From Syntrophaceae bacterium UBA2208 (GTDB lineage: Bacteria; Desulfobacterota; BSN033; UBA1163), in NCBI GenBank assembly GCA_002327885.1, contig DCUS01000107.1:27142-46360 (forward strand): a stretch of 19,219 bases of DNA. The letters are read 5' to 3'. The translations under genes and the position numbers were made by a program. Shown here in pieces: positions 1 through 6,764 of the stretch. Position 1 is the first letter of the stretch. Each line of letters begins with the position of its first letter. Under the pieces are notes generated by a model. It saw only the letters and a list, made by a program, of their open reading frames with translations, had not been told where the DNA came from and ran no database searches.

Positions 1-31
1 CTACGATCTGCAATCTGCGATGGGGGTTTAC

Positions 32-796
32 ATGGTCTTCATCGGGACAAGCGGCTATAACTACCCACATTGGTGGAATGGGGCCTTCTATCCTTCCGAC
101 CTTCCCCAGAGAAAGTGGCTTGAATTTTACACCGAATATTTTAGCACGGTAGAGTTGAATGTCTCTTTTTATCGCCTCCCTAAGAAAGAGGTTTTTGAAG
201 GTTGGTATAAAAGGACACCGAGAGACTTTATCTTCGCCGTGAAAGGGAGTCGATTCATCACCCACATCAAACGCTTGAAGGATTGCAGAGAACCCCTTTC
301 CCTTCTTTTCGACCATGCCTCTCCACTGAAAGAGAAATTGGGGGTAGTGCTCTGGCAGCTTCCCCCGCGGTTCAAATTCCAGAAGGAGAGACTGGAGGAA
401 TTCTGTGTTCTTCTTTCAACCCTCCCCCGTTCAAAACGCCATCGCCATGCCTTTGAGTTCAGAGATGAATCCTGGTTTTGCAGCGAGGCGTTCCGGGTAT
501 TGGAGGAATTTCATTTTGCCCTTTGCATCGCCCACGGTTCAGGCCTTCCTCTTATACAAAAAATAACCTCTAATTTTATCTATCTCCGCTTTCACGGAGG
601 GGAAGTGCTTTATGGTTCCAACTATTCGGAAAAGGAATTAAACCAATGGGCGGTTAAAATTCGAAATTGGAGAGAGAAAGAGAAAACCGTATTTGTCTAT
701 TTTAACAATGATGCTTATGCCTTCGCGATCAAAAACGCTCTCAACCTGAAAAAATTCTTCTCCATGAATCCCCTCAAAGGGGCACCTCCTTCGTGA
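32..796 (+). CDS. DUF72 (YecE-like) family protein
   Basis: A 254-residue protein that begins with the typical DUF72 opening (IGTSGYNYPHW). It goes on with the conserved elements ELNVSFYR, FAVKGSRFITH, LWQLPPRFKF, AFEFRDESWF and YLRFHGG. The family folds as a TIM barrel; its biochemical role is not established. I chose the ATG at 32 over the in-frame ATG at 20 because MVFIGTSGY is the normal family N-terminus and a run of five G lies five bases upstream. No signal peptide or membrane segment is visible, so it should be cytoplasmic. It converges on the HD-domain gene with only 24 bases between the stop codons. The bases before it (ATCTGC at 6-11 and again at 14-19) form a short direct repeat. 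Family assignment is firm; function is unknown. Confidence 0.88.
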   Translation: MVFIGTSGYNYPHWWNGAFYPSDLPQRKWLEFYTEYFSTVELNVSFYRLPKKEVFEGWYKRTPRDFIFAVKGSRFITHIKRLKDCREPLSLLFDHASPLKEKLGVVLWQLPPRFKFQKERLEEFCVLLSTLPRSKRHRHAFEFRDESWFCSEAFRVLEEFHFALCIAHGSGLPLIQKITSNFIYLRFHGGEVLYGSNYSEKELNQWAVKIRNWREKEKTVFVYFNNDAYAFAIKNALNLKKFFSMNPLKGAPPS

Positions 797-820
797 CCCG
801 GGCAATTTTATAATATTTCT

Positions 821-1564
821 TCATGAACGAGGAGGATTTGGAAAGAGATTCTGTGCCAATTGTTTCCCGGTGACTGTCCTGAAGACTTTCTTAATCAACG
901 CCTCAAGTCTTTTTGGGTCTTTTGAAATTCCTTCTTCTTCAATATTGACCAAGCCGTCTGCTTCATAAAGAATCTGAAAGTTGAGTGTTTCCTCTTCTCT
1001 TGGATGATGATGGTGACCGATGATGTCGCAAATCTCCTCCACCGTCTCTTTGGGGACATTCAATCTTTCTAAAATCTCTTTGGCAACGGCGGGCCCCTCC
1101 ATCTCGTGGAAATGGGTGGAAGGGCTTTCGTGTTTTTTCTCCTCTTGATGGATACCAATGTCATGAAGATAGGCAGCGCCCATCGCCACCAAAGGATGTC
1201 CGCCCTCCATCTTCAAGATCTGTTCTGCATACTTGGCGACTTTCAGGGCATGATTGACCCGTTTAAAATCTGTTCCAAAATATTTTTTCATCTCCATGGA
1301 GATCCTCTCCCTCAAGAGATCCTTCTGCTCTGCTTTTTGTTTTTCCTTTACACTTTCGGGCAATGGGCCGACACACTGGTCAGCGTGAGGACACCATTGG
1401 GCACAACCGAAATCCAATTTGGGATTGACGATCTCATGCCCGCAGCGGCACTTCCGCCTGACTTCATCTTTGAAGAATTCCACTCTCTTTCCACATTTCG
1501 GACATCGAGTGTCAAAAATATCCCCTGGCTTCCAAAATCTCATATCCTGACCCGGACACTTCAT
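821..1564 (-). CDS. HD-domain phosphohydrolase with N-terminal cysteine-rich motifs
   Basis: A 247-residue protein. The N-terminal part has a zinc-ribbon-like set of cysteines (C21xxC24 and C39xC41) and then a second cluster (C54, C58, C64 in FGCAQWCPHADQC). From about residue 100 there is an HD domain: H105, H134-D135 in AAYLHDIG, and a histidine-rich IGHHHH before YEADGLVNI. HD domains bind divalent metals and hydrolyse phosphate esters; the substrate cannot be read from the sequence. The ATG at 1564 is chosen because GGAGGGG sits four bases upstream. A TTG 18 bases further upstream would put that Shine-Dalgarno inside the gene. It is monocistronic and transcribed away from rpsB. No transmembrane segment is seen. 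The pairing of cysteine clusters with an HD domain suggests a metal- or nucleic-acid-binding front end, but that is inference. Confidence 0.85.
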   Translation of the reverse strand: MKCPGQDMRFWKPGDIFDTRCPKCGKRVEFFKDEVRRKCRCGHEIVNPKLDFGCAQWCPHADQCVGPLPESVKEKQKAEQKDLLRERISMEMKKYFGTDFKRVNHALKVAKYAEQILKMEGGHPLVAMGAAYLHDIGIHQEEKKHESPSTHFHEMEGPAVAKEILERLNVPKETVEEICDIIGHHHHPREEETLNFQILYEADGLVNIEEEGISKDPKRLEALIKKVFRTVTGKQLAQNLFPNPPRS

Positions 1565-1615
1565 ATTTCCCCTCCTTACCAACTCCTATTATTCCAACAC
1601 GCAAAAGAATTTTCA

Positions 1616-1629
1616 TTGACTTATGTCAA
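1616..1629. promoter_or_regulatory. Operator-like palindrome in the HD gene / rpsB divergent gap
   Basis: TTGAC, four bases, then GTCAA form a perfect 5-bp inverted repeat. It lies 52 bases upstream of the HD-domain gene start and 41 bases before the TATAAT box on the rpsB side. On the minus strand its right arm reads TTGACA, a consensus -35, but no good -10 follows at 16-18 bp. It could be a regulator site, part of a promoter, or chance. Confidence 0.25.
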
Positions 1630-1669
1630 AAAGGTGATTTTTCTACCCCTCGAACAACAACGCGTGTCG

Positions 1670-1675
1670 TATAAT
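1670..1675 (+). promoter_or_regulatory. rpsB: Candidate -10 box for the rpsB operon
   Basis: A perfect TATAAT lies 236 bases before the rpsB start, in an otherwise AT-rich gap. No convincing -35 is found 16-18 bp upstream (the bases there are C-rich), so it may need an activator or be a chance match. If used, the transcript has a leader of about 230 nt, as is common for ribosomal protein operons with feedback control. Confidence 0.35.
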
Positions 1676-1709
1676 ACTGCATGATTCTAAAAAAATATTC
1701 TTTAACCAA

Positions 1710-1731
1710 TTGATTTGACTAATTAAATCAA
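1710..1731 (+). promoter_or_regulatory. Inverted repeat in the rpsB leader
   Basis: TTGATTT and AAATCAA are perfect 7-bp arms around an 8-base loop. It lies inside the presumed rpsB leader, downstream of the TATAAT box. It could be an RNA hairpin or an operator. It has no following U-tract, so it is not a terminator. The whole gap from 1565 to 1911 holds no recognisable gene apart from the mini-ORF at 1889. Confidence 0.3.
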
Positions 1732-1888
1732 AAAGTGACCGGTTTTTTTACAAAAAATTATGGTTTCTCTTTACAGAGCCTAATACTTTGTGCCTTTTTA
1801 CCCTTGCAAAATAATAAATCATATGTTAACAGGATTAGATTAGTTTCTTTCTATGATAATGTCAAAAGTTTTATCCAAAGGAGGAAAA

Positions 1889-1924
1889 ATGGAAAGAAAA
1901 TGGAGGGTTCGATGTCCACAGTAA
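1889..1924 (+). CDS. Possible 11-codon leader mini-ORF overlapping the rpsB start
   Basis: ATG at 1889 follows the best Shine-Dalgarno of the region (AAGGAGG at 1878-1884, four bases of A between). It opens an 11-codon frame, MERKWRVRCPQ, that stops with TAA at 1922-1924. The frame overlaps the first codons of rpsB (ATG 1912) in a different frame. Its termination just past the rpsB start would allow translational coupling. Expression is inferred only from the strong SD. The alternative is that the SD simply belongs to a longer rpsB form starting at ATG 1900, although the spacing (15 bases) is poor. Confidence 0.3.
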   Translation: MERKWRVRCPQ

Positions 1925-2709
1925 CAATGAAAGAGCTTCTTGAAGCTGGGGTCCATTTTGGCCATGAAACGAAACGCTGGGATCCCAAAATGAAACCTTA
2001 TATCTTCGGGGCGAGGAATGGAATTTACATCATTGATCTTCAGAAGACCGTCCAACTCTTCAAAGAAGTCAATCAGTTCGTTCGGGATATCGCTGCCAAA
2101 GGGAATTATATCCTCTTCGTCGGAACTAAAAAACAAGCTCAGGAGACGATTTCTGAACAGGCCACACGCTGTGGAATGTTCTATGTTAACCATCGCTGGC
2201 TGGGAGGGATGTTGACCAACTTTCAGACCATTAAGCGATCCATTGATCGGTTGAATAAACTTGAAGCAATGAAGAGTGAAGAGATCTATAATCTTCTCCC
2301 GAAAAAGGAGGTGCTGGAATTAGAGAAGGAGAGGAGCCGTCTGGAGAAATCACTGGGAGGCATTAAAAATATGGATCGACTCCCCGGCGCCATCTTCGTT
2401 GTGGATCCCAAAAAGGAAAGAATTGCCGTCCTGGAGGCTCGAAAAATTGGTATCCCCTCCATCGGCATCGTCGATACAAATTGCAATCCTGAAGAATTGG
2501 ATTACATCATCCCGGGAAATGATGACGCCATCCGGGCCATCCATCTATTCGCCTCTAAAATTGCTGATGCGGTGATCGATGGAAAACAGATATATGAAAA
2601 ACATCTCCAGACGGAGGGAGCTAAAGAGGAAAAAGAGAGGTCGGAGCAAGTCGAATCTCCTAAAGAAATACAGGGTGAAGAAGTGGCTGAAGGAACGGAG
2701 GAGGAATAA
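1912..2709 (+). CDS. rpsB: 30S ribosomal protein S2
   Basis: S2 sits on the back of the 30S subunit and joins late in assembly, next to S1. The 265-residue product opens with the family signature (MKELLEAGVHFGHETKRWDPKM, in part) and continues with FIFGARNGIYIIDLQKT-like, RWLGGMLTNF and IPGNDDAIRAI segments. From about residue 238 there is a charged, Glu-rich tail (ending GTEEE) beyond the usual S2 core. Start at 1912 is chosen because the protein then begins MSTVTMKELLEAG as in relatives and GGAGGG lies four bases upstream. The open frame extends to 1735 without family similarity. It is first in an rpsB-tsf-pyrH-frr operon, with tsf six bases after its stop. Overlap with a mini-ORF and a long leader suggest post-transcriptional control. 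Confidence 0.97.
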   Translation: MSTVTMKELLEAGVHFGHETKRWDPKMKPYIFGARNGIYIIDLQKTVQLFKEVNQFVRDIAAKGNYILFVGTKKQAQETISEQATRCGMFYVNHRWLGGMLTNFQTIKRSIDRLNKLEAMKSEEIYNLLPKKEVLELEKERSRLEKSLGGIKNMDRLPGAIFVVDPKKERIAVLEARKIGIPSIGIVDTNCNPEELDYIIPGNDDAIRAIHLFASKIADAVIDGKQIYEKHLQTEGAKEEKERSEQVESPKEIQGEEVAEGTEEE

Positions 2710-2715
2710 GATCGA

Positions 2716-3321
2716 ATGGAAATTTCTGTCGAATTGGTAAAAGACTTAAGACAACGGACAGGGGCTGGGGTGGTGGACTGTAAAAAAGCGCTGCAAGAGG
2801 CCAAAGGGAACGTGGATGCAGCCATTGATTACCTCCGGCGGAAAGGGTTAGCCACGGTCGCAAAGAAAGCGGGGCGTATTACAAGCGATGGCCTGGTCTC
2901 TTCTTACATCCATGCTGGCGGAAAAATGGGCGTCCTGGTTGAGGTCAATTGCGAAACAGATTTTGTGGCCAAGACGGAGGATTTTCAATCTTTTGTAAAA
3001 AATATTGCCATGCATATCGCCGCCGCCAATCCACAATATATCAAAAGGGAAGAAATTCCAAACGACGTCCTGGAAAAAGAAAGAGACATCTATCGTACCC
3101 AGGCCCTGGAAGCAGGGAAACCTGAAAAAGTGATTGATAAGATTGTCGAAGGCAAAATCGAGAGGTTTTATTCGGAAGTCTGCCTTTTGGAACAAACTTA
3201 TATCAAGGACTCCGATCTCACAATCAAGGAGTTGCTTGAGGCCATCATCGCCAAGATCGGAGAGAATATTTCTATCCGTCGGTTTTCAAGATTTCAACTG
3301 GGGGAAGGGTTATCCTCCTAG
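2716..3321 (+). CDS. tsf: Translation elongation factor Ts
   Basis: EF-Ts is the nucleotide exchange factor that recycles EF-Tu-GDP in the cytoplasm. The N-terminal UBA-like region (VKDLRQRTGAGVVDCKKAL, about residues 8-26) and the EF-Tu contact motif TDFVAKTEDF (about residues 80-90) are clear. At 201 residues it is the short form with a single core subdomain, as in Thermus and many Desulfobacterota, not the roughly 283-residue E. coli form. GGAGGA at the end of rpsB serves as ribosome binding site, so the two genes are tightly coupled. No odd residues are seen. Confidence 0.97.
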   Translation: MEISVELVKDLRQRTGAGVVDCKKALQEAKGNVDAAIDYLRRKGLATVAKKAGRITSDGLVSSYIHAGGKMGVLVEVNCETDFVAKTEDFQSFVKNIAMHIAAANPQYIKREEIPNDVLEKERDIYRTQALEAGKPEKVIDKIVEGKIERFYSEVCLLEQTYIKDSDLTIKELLEAIIAKIGENISIRRFSRFQLGEGLSS

Positions 3322-3435
3322 TCCCACCCCGCTTGATCCTCCTCGATAAAGCAGGGAAGATCCGTGCCCTCGGATTATCATGGTTGGGGAGAGAGAGGCG
3401 GGAAAAACTCAATTGACAGTGGCAGATGCTCCCCC

Positions 3436-4152
3436 ATGAAAAGACCCCAGTATAAAAGAATCCTCCTGAAGCTGAGCGGTGAAGTTTTAATCGGTGAGGG
3501 AGAATACGGAATCGATCCAGCGGCGACCCGCAAGATCGCTCAGGAGATTAAAGAGGTAAAAGAACTCGGCGTGGAGATAGCGATCGTTATTGGGGGAGGC
3601 AATATCTTCCGGGGAATGGCAGCGAGTGCAAAGGGAATGGACCGAGCCAGCGCAGATGATATGGGAATGCTGGCAACCATCATGAACGGAATCGCCCTTC
3701 AGGATGCCCTTGAGAAAATGAACGTTCACACGCGGGTCCAGACAGCGATTGAAATGCGAGAAGTCGCTGAACCCTATATTCGGAGAAGGGCCGTTCGTCA
3801 TCTTGAAAAAGGCCGGGTGGTGATCTTCGCTGGGGGAACAGGAAATCCTTATTTTACCACGGATACGACCGCTTCCCTTCGGGCGATGGAAATTGGAGCA
3901 AACGTCATTCTCAAAGCCACAAAGGTCGATGGAGTTTATGATGCAGATCCATTTCTGCATAAGCACGCCCATCGATATGACGAACTTACCTACCTCGATA
4001 TCCTCAAGAAACATCTGCGCGTCATGGACGCAACAGCGATCTCCCTCTGCATGGACCACCAGATCCCTATCATTGTCTTCAATCTGAAGAAAAGGGGAAA
4101 TATCAAGCGGGTGGTTTTAGGAGAAAAGGTAGGAACCAAAGTAAGGGGATAA
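3436..4152 (+). CDS. pyrH: UMP kinase
   Basis: UMP kinase phosphorylates UMP to UDP with ATP, a committed step toward UTP and CTP. It is an amino-acid-kinase-fold hexamer. The 238-residue form starts MKRPQYKRILLKLSGE, matching the family. It has the glycine-rich VIGGGNIFRG loop, the ADDMGMLATIMNGIAL helix, FAGGTGNPYFTTDT and KVDGVYDADP. The start is a problem: no Shine-Dalgarno precedes ATG 3436, where the bases are C-rich. An in-frame GTG at 3364 (preceded by AGGGA) would add 24 residues with no family similarity. I keep 3436 on homology. It lies 114 bases after tsf and just before frr, the standard operon order. Confidence 0.95.
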   Translation: MKRPQYKRILLKLSGEVLIGEGEYGIDPAATRKIAQEIKEVKELGVEIAIVIGGGNIFRGMAASAKGMDRASADDMGMLATIMNGIALQDALEKMNVHTRVQTAIEMREVAEPYIRRRAVRHLEKGRVVIFAGGTGNPYFTTDTTASLRAMEIGANVILKATKVDGVYDADPFLHKHAHRYDELTYLDILKKHLRVMDATAISLCMDHQIPIIVFNLKKRGNIKRVVLGEKVGTKVRG

Positions 4153-4155
4153 GTG

Positions 4156-4716
4156 ATGGACGATAAGACCTTTACGGAGACAGTCGCCAAGATGGAAAAA
4201 ACCCTTTCCTCTCTCAAGACGGATCTGAATAAGATCAGGACGGGGAGAGCCTCCTTGGCCCTCTTCGATGATATTCGGGTGGATTATTACGGGACGCCGA
4301 CTCCGCTCAATCAGATGGCGACCTTGTCCGTCCCTGAACCCAGGCTCATCACCATTCAACCCTGGGATCTGTCCGTCATCGGTGAGATGGAAAAGGCCAT
4401 CCTTAAATCAGAACTGGGGGTGACTCCGGCCAGTGACGGAAAGATCATCCGCATCAACATCCCACGCTTGACAGAAGAACGTCGGAAGGAACTGGTCAAA
4501 GTGGTCAGAAAGATGGCCGAAGGAGCAAAAGTGGCCGTCCGAAATATCCGGAGAGAGGCGAATGATCAGCTGAAGGGACTGGAAAAAAACAAGAAGATCT
4601 CCCAGGACCAGCTTCATCAGTGGATGGATAAGGTTCAGAAGTCCACAGACCAATATATCGAGAAAGTGGATGCCGTTCTCACTGCCAAAGAAAAAGAAAT
4701 TTTAGATATTTCTTAA
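4156..4716 (+). CDS. frr: Ribosome recycling factor
   Basis: RRF works with EF-G to split post-termination ribosomes. The 186-residue product matches the usual length of about 185. It shows the family blocks LNKIRTGRASLALFDDIRVDYYG, in part (residues 25-45), TPLNQMATLSVPEPR, INIPRLTEERRKELVK and the coiled helix VAVRNIRREANDQLK. ATG 4156 is preferred to the adjacent GTG 4153, because AAGGGG lies seven bases before the ATG. It starts three bases after pyrH stops, so the pair is very likely co-translated. Confidence 0.97.
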   Translation: MDDKTFTETVAKMEKTLSSLKTDLNKIRTGRASLALFDDIRVDYYGTPTPLNQMATLSVPEPRLITIQPWDLSVIGEMEKAILKSELGVTPASDGKIIRINIPRLTEERRKELVKVVRKMAEGAKVAVRNIRREANDQLKGLEKNKKISQDQLHQWMDKVQKSTDQYIEKVDAVLTAKEKEILDIS

Positions 4717-4737
4717 TGCAAAAAGGGGGTGATGCAA

Positions 4738-4905
4738 GTGGCTTATGTGATTACCGAAGAATGTGTAGCTTGCGGGACCTGTGCAGAGGAATGCCCTGCT
4801 GAAGCGATTGAAGAAGGGGAACCCTATGTGATCAATGGAGAGAAGTGCACGGATTGCGGGAGCTGTTTTGAGGTATGCCCGGTCGAAGCGATCGTGGAGA
4901 AATAG
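4738..4905 (+). CDS. Small 2[4Fe-4S] ferredoxin
   Basis: A 55-residue acidic ferredoxin of the clostridial type. Two CxxCxxCxxxCP motifs are complete: C9, C12, C15, C19-P20 and C37, C40, C43, C47-P48. Each binds a 4Fe-4S cluster for low-potential electron transfer in the cytoplasm. I read a GTG start at 4738, giving MAYVITEECVACG. The sequence AAGGGGGTGAT at 4723-4733 is nearly the full anti-SD complement and is spaced eight bases from that GTG. The ATG at 4732 lies inside this SD and would leave only two bases of spacing. It sits 21 bases after frr and is followed by a strong terminator, so it is the last gene of the translation operon. This is an unusual place for a ferredoxin. It suggests an anaerobe or low-potential metabolism. 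Confidence 0.92.
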   Translation: MAYVITEECVACGTCAEECPAEAIEEGEPYVINGEKCTDCGSCFEVCPVEAIVEK

Positions 4906-4911
4906 GATCTC

Positions 4912-4948
4912 AGAGGAAGAGAATCCTTTCTGAACTCTTCCTCTTTTT
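4912..4948 (+). terminator. Rho-independent terminator after the rpsB-frr-ferredoxin operon
   Basis: AGAGGAAGAG (4912-4921) and CTCTTCCTCT (4935-4944) form a perfect 10-bp stem with a 13-base loop. The stem runs directly into a T-tract (T4944-4948). It begins six bases after the ferredoxin stop codon. Confidence 0.8.
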
Positions 4949-5009
4949 CCCTTCCTATCGCCTTTCCTGCAAACTCATCCCCCCCCATAAATCCCCCATC
5001 AATCACGGA

Positions 5010-5038
5010 TTGAAAATCAATAGGGTATATGCTAACTT
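5010..5038 (+). promoter_or_regulatory. Candidate sigma70-type promoter for uppS operon
   Basis: TTGAAA at 5010-5015 and TAACTT at 5033-5038 are separated by 17 bp, and TGC directly before the -10 forms an extended -10 element. The site lies between the terminator after the ferredoxin gene and uppS (ATG 5111). That is where a new transcription unit must begin if the terminator works. Confidence 0.45.
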
Positions 5039-5110
5039 TAAAGAGATATTTGATCCATGAATTTTATCTAAAAACTCCTCTTATCCTGGTCTTACAAAGG
5101 CGCATTCATC

Positions 5111-5854
5111 ATGGAAGAAATCGATAAAGAGAGGCTGCCCCACCATATTGCGATTATTATGGATGGAAATGGTCGGTGGGCCAAAAAGAAATCCCTGAAC
5201 AGAATCAGCGGCCACATCAAAGGGGTTAATGCCGTCAGGGAAGTGGTGGAAGCTTGCCGGGAATTGGGGATTAAAGTCCTGACGCTTTATGCCTTCTCTA
5301 TCGAAAATTGGAGGAGACCGGCCGACGAAGTGAACGCGCTGATGGGGTTGCTGAAAGAATATCTTCAGAAAGAGTGCGCGGAGATGGTTCGGAATAATAT
5401 TCGACTCAATGCCATTGGCCGTATCGAGGACCTTCCCCGGGATGTCCAAACAACCTTGCAAGAGACAATGGAAAAAACCAAGCGCTGTGACGGGATGATT
5501 CTCAATTTAGCATTAAGTTACGGCGGTCGTTCAGAAATTCTCCACGCTGTTCAAGGGATTCTTTCCGATCTTCAAAAGGGAACGATCAAATGGGAGGAAA
5601 TGACGGTCCAGCGTTTCCACGAATATCTTTGGACCCATGGGATACCCGATCCAGATCTACTCATCCGGACGAGCGGTGAATTGCGTATTTCCAATTTCCT
5701 TCTTTGGCAGATCGCTTACGCGGAGTTATATGTCACGGACACCTTATGGCCGGATTTCGACCGGGAAGAACTTTTGAAAGCCATCGTTGATTATCAGTCC
5801 AGAGAGAGAAGGTTCGGCCTGACCAGCGAACAATTGAATGGGAGGGAAGAATAG
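5111..5854 (+). CDS. uppS: Undecaprenyl diphosphate synthase (cis-prenyltransferase)
   Basis: It condenses IPP onto farnesyl-PP to make C55 undecaprenyl-PP, the lipid carrier for peptidoglycan and other envelope polymers. The 247-residue product carries the diagnostic first motif HIAIIMDGNGRWAKKK, with catalytic D18 and R22. It also has LTLYAFSIENWRRP, ILNLALSYGGRSEI and the C-terminal RTSGELRISNFLLWQ / LWPDF block. Length is normal. AAAGGCG about ten bases upstream is a moderate ribosome binding site. It is followed by cdsA after a 91-base gap with short repeats, then dxr, so the cluster links isoprenoid supply with envelope lipid synthesis. Confidence 0.96.
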   Translation: MEEIDKERLPHHIAIIMDGNGRWAKKKSLNRISGHIKGVNAVREVVEACRELGIKVLTLYAFSIENWRRPADEVNALMGLLKEYLQKECAEMVRNNIRLNAIGRIEDLPRDVQTTLQETMEKTKRCDGMILNLALSYGGRSEILHAVQGILSDLQKGTIKWEEMTVQRFHEYLWTHGIPDPDLLIRTSGELRISNFLLWQIAYAELYVTDTLWPDFDREELLKAIVDYQSRERRFGLTSEQLNGREE

Positions 5855-5858
5855 AAAT

Positions 5859-5930
5859 GATGAGTGATCAGTAATCAGTGATGAGTTCTAACTTTGAAAA
5901 GCGACACTCCGAACTAAATGACTCCGAACT
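5859..5930. repeat. Short repeats in the uppS-cdsA gap
   Basis: GATGAG occurs at 5859-5864 and 5880-5885, flanking two copies of ATCAGT (5867-5872 and 5874-5879). The ten-base ACTCCGAACT occurs at 5906-5915 and 5921-5930. The gap has no coding potential. Such small mixed repeats between genes of one operon look like a remnant of a dispersed intergenic repeat; no function is claimed. Confidence 0.45.
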
Positions 5931-5945
5931 TCCTGAAGGGTTGAG

Positions 5946-6764
5946 ATGGTGAAGATAGGAAAAAGGAAGGTAGGGGTGGCATTTGTCATGGTGCCGCCCG
6001 TTGCCTTTTTGATCGCTTGGGGACCTCCCGAATTGCTTCACCTCATGGTGGTCCTTGCCACATTTTTGGGGCTCCGGGAATATTACAACCTTGTCCTGCC
6101 TGACGCCAACTGGATGGAACGCATGATCGGCATTGGACTGGGACTGGTCCTCTCGATTGTCCTCTCCCTGGGTGATGAAAAACAAATTTTTCCGTTCTTT
6201 GTCATCGCACTTTTCATTCTTTCCATCCTATTCATGGCTACCTCCGACGATCTTTCATCGGCCACCTCGAAAATGGGGAGGGCGCTTTTTGGAATTCTCT
6301 ATGTGGGGTTTCTACTTGCTCACGTTTCTCTCATCCGGAACATGACGAATGGAAGGCTATGGGTTCTCTTATTGGTGGTCACGGTGTGGGCTGGAGATAT
6401 CTTTGCTTTACTGATCGGTTCTTTCTTCGGAAGGCACAAACTTTACCCCAAGATCAGCCCGAATAAAACCTTTGAGGGATTGGGAGGAGCAATGGTCGGT
6501 TCCATCATCGTGGCCCTTATTTTTAGCATGATTTTCATCCCCCGTTTAGAAAGGGTCCCTTGTATTCTCCTGGCCATCGGATTGGGGTTTCTGGGTCAGT
6601 TTGGGGATTTTACGGAATCGATGCTAAAGAGAGGGGCGCAGGTAAAGGATTCGGGAACGCTTATCCCGGGTCATGGAGGCATGTTGGATCGGGTGGATAG
6701 CTTTCTTTTCTCCGCCCCTTTTCTCTACTACTCCCTCCTCTATCTTTTAAAGGAGACCCCATGA
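5946..6764 (+). CDS. cdsA: Phosphatidate cytidylyltransferase (CDP-diacylglycerol synthase)
   Basis: An integral inner-membrane enzyme that makes CDP-diacylglycerol from phosphatidate and CTP. CDP-diacylglycerol is the precursor for phosphatidylserine/ethanolamine and phosphatidylglycerol. The 272-residue product has about seven or eight hydrophobic segments. Near the C-terminus it has the full CdsA signature, with SMLKRGAQVKDSG followed by PGHGGMLDRVD. KISPNKTFEG (about residue 168) is the other conserved block. GAAGGG lies about nine bases upstream of the ATG. Its stop overlaps the dxr start (ATGA), so the two are translationally coupled. Its product feeds the pssA enzyme encoded later in the window. 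Confidence 0.95.
   Translation: MVKIGKRKVGVAFVMVPPVAFLIAWGPPELLHLMVVLATFLGLREYYNLVLPDANWMERMIGIGLGLVLSIVLSLGDEKQIFPFFVIALFILSILFMATSDDLSSATSKMGRALFGILYVGFLLAHVSLIRNMTNGRLWVLLLVVTVWAGDIFALLIGSFFGRHKLYPKISPNKTFEGLGGAMVGSIIVALIFSMIFIPRLERVPCILLAIGLGFLGQFGDFTESMLKRGAQVKDSGTLIPGHGGMLDRVDSFLFSAPFLYYSLLYLLKETP

Noticed and set aside
1106..1684. Plus-strand open frame of 192 codons across the HD-domain gene
   Set aside because: It is antisense to a well-supported HD protein, has no family pattern and no ribosome binding site.
1735..1911. N-terminal extension of S2 from an upstream open frame
   Set aside because: The extension has no S2 similarity, is rich in Phe/Lys/Asn from A/T-rich DNA, and the start at 1912 has its own SD.
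3487..4059. Minus-strand open frame of 190 codons inside pyrH
   Set aside because: Shadow of pyrH; no plausible protein pattern and no SD.
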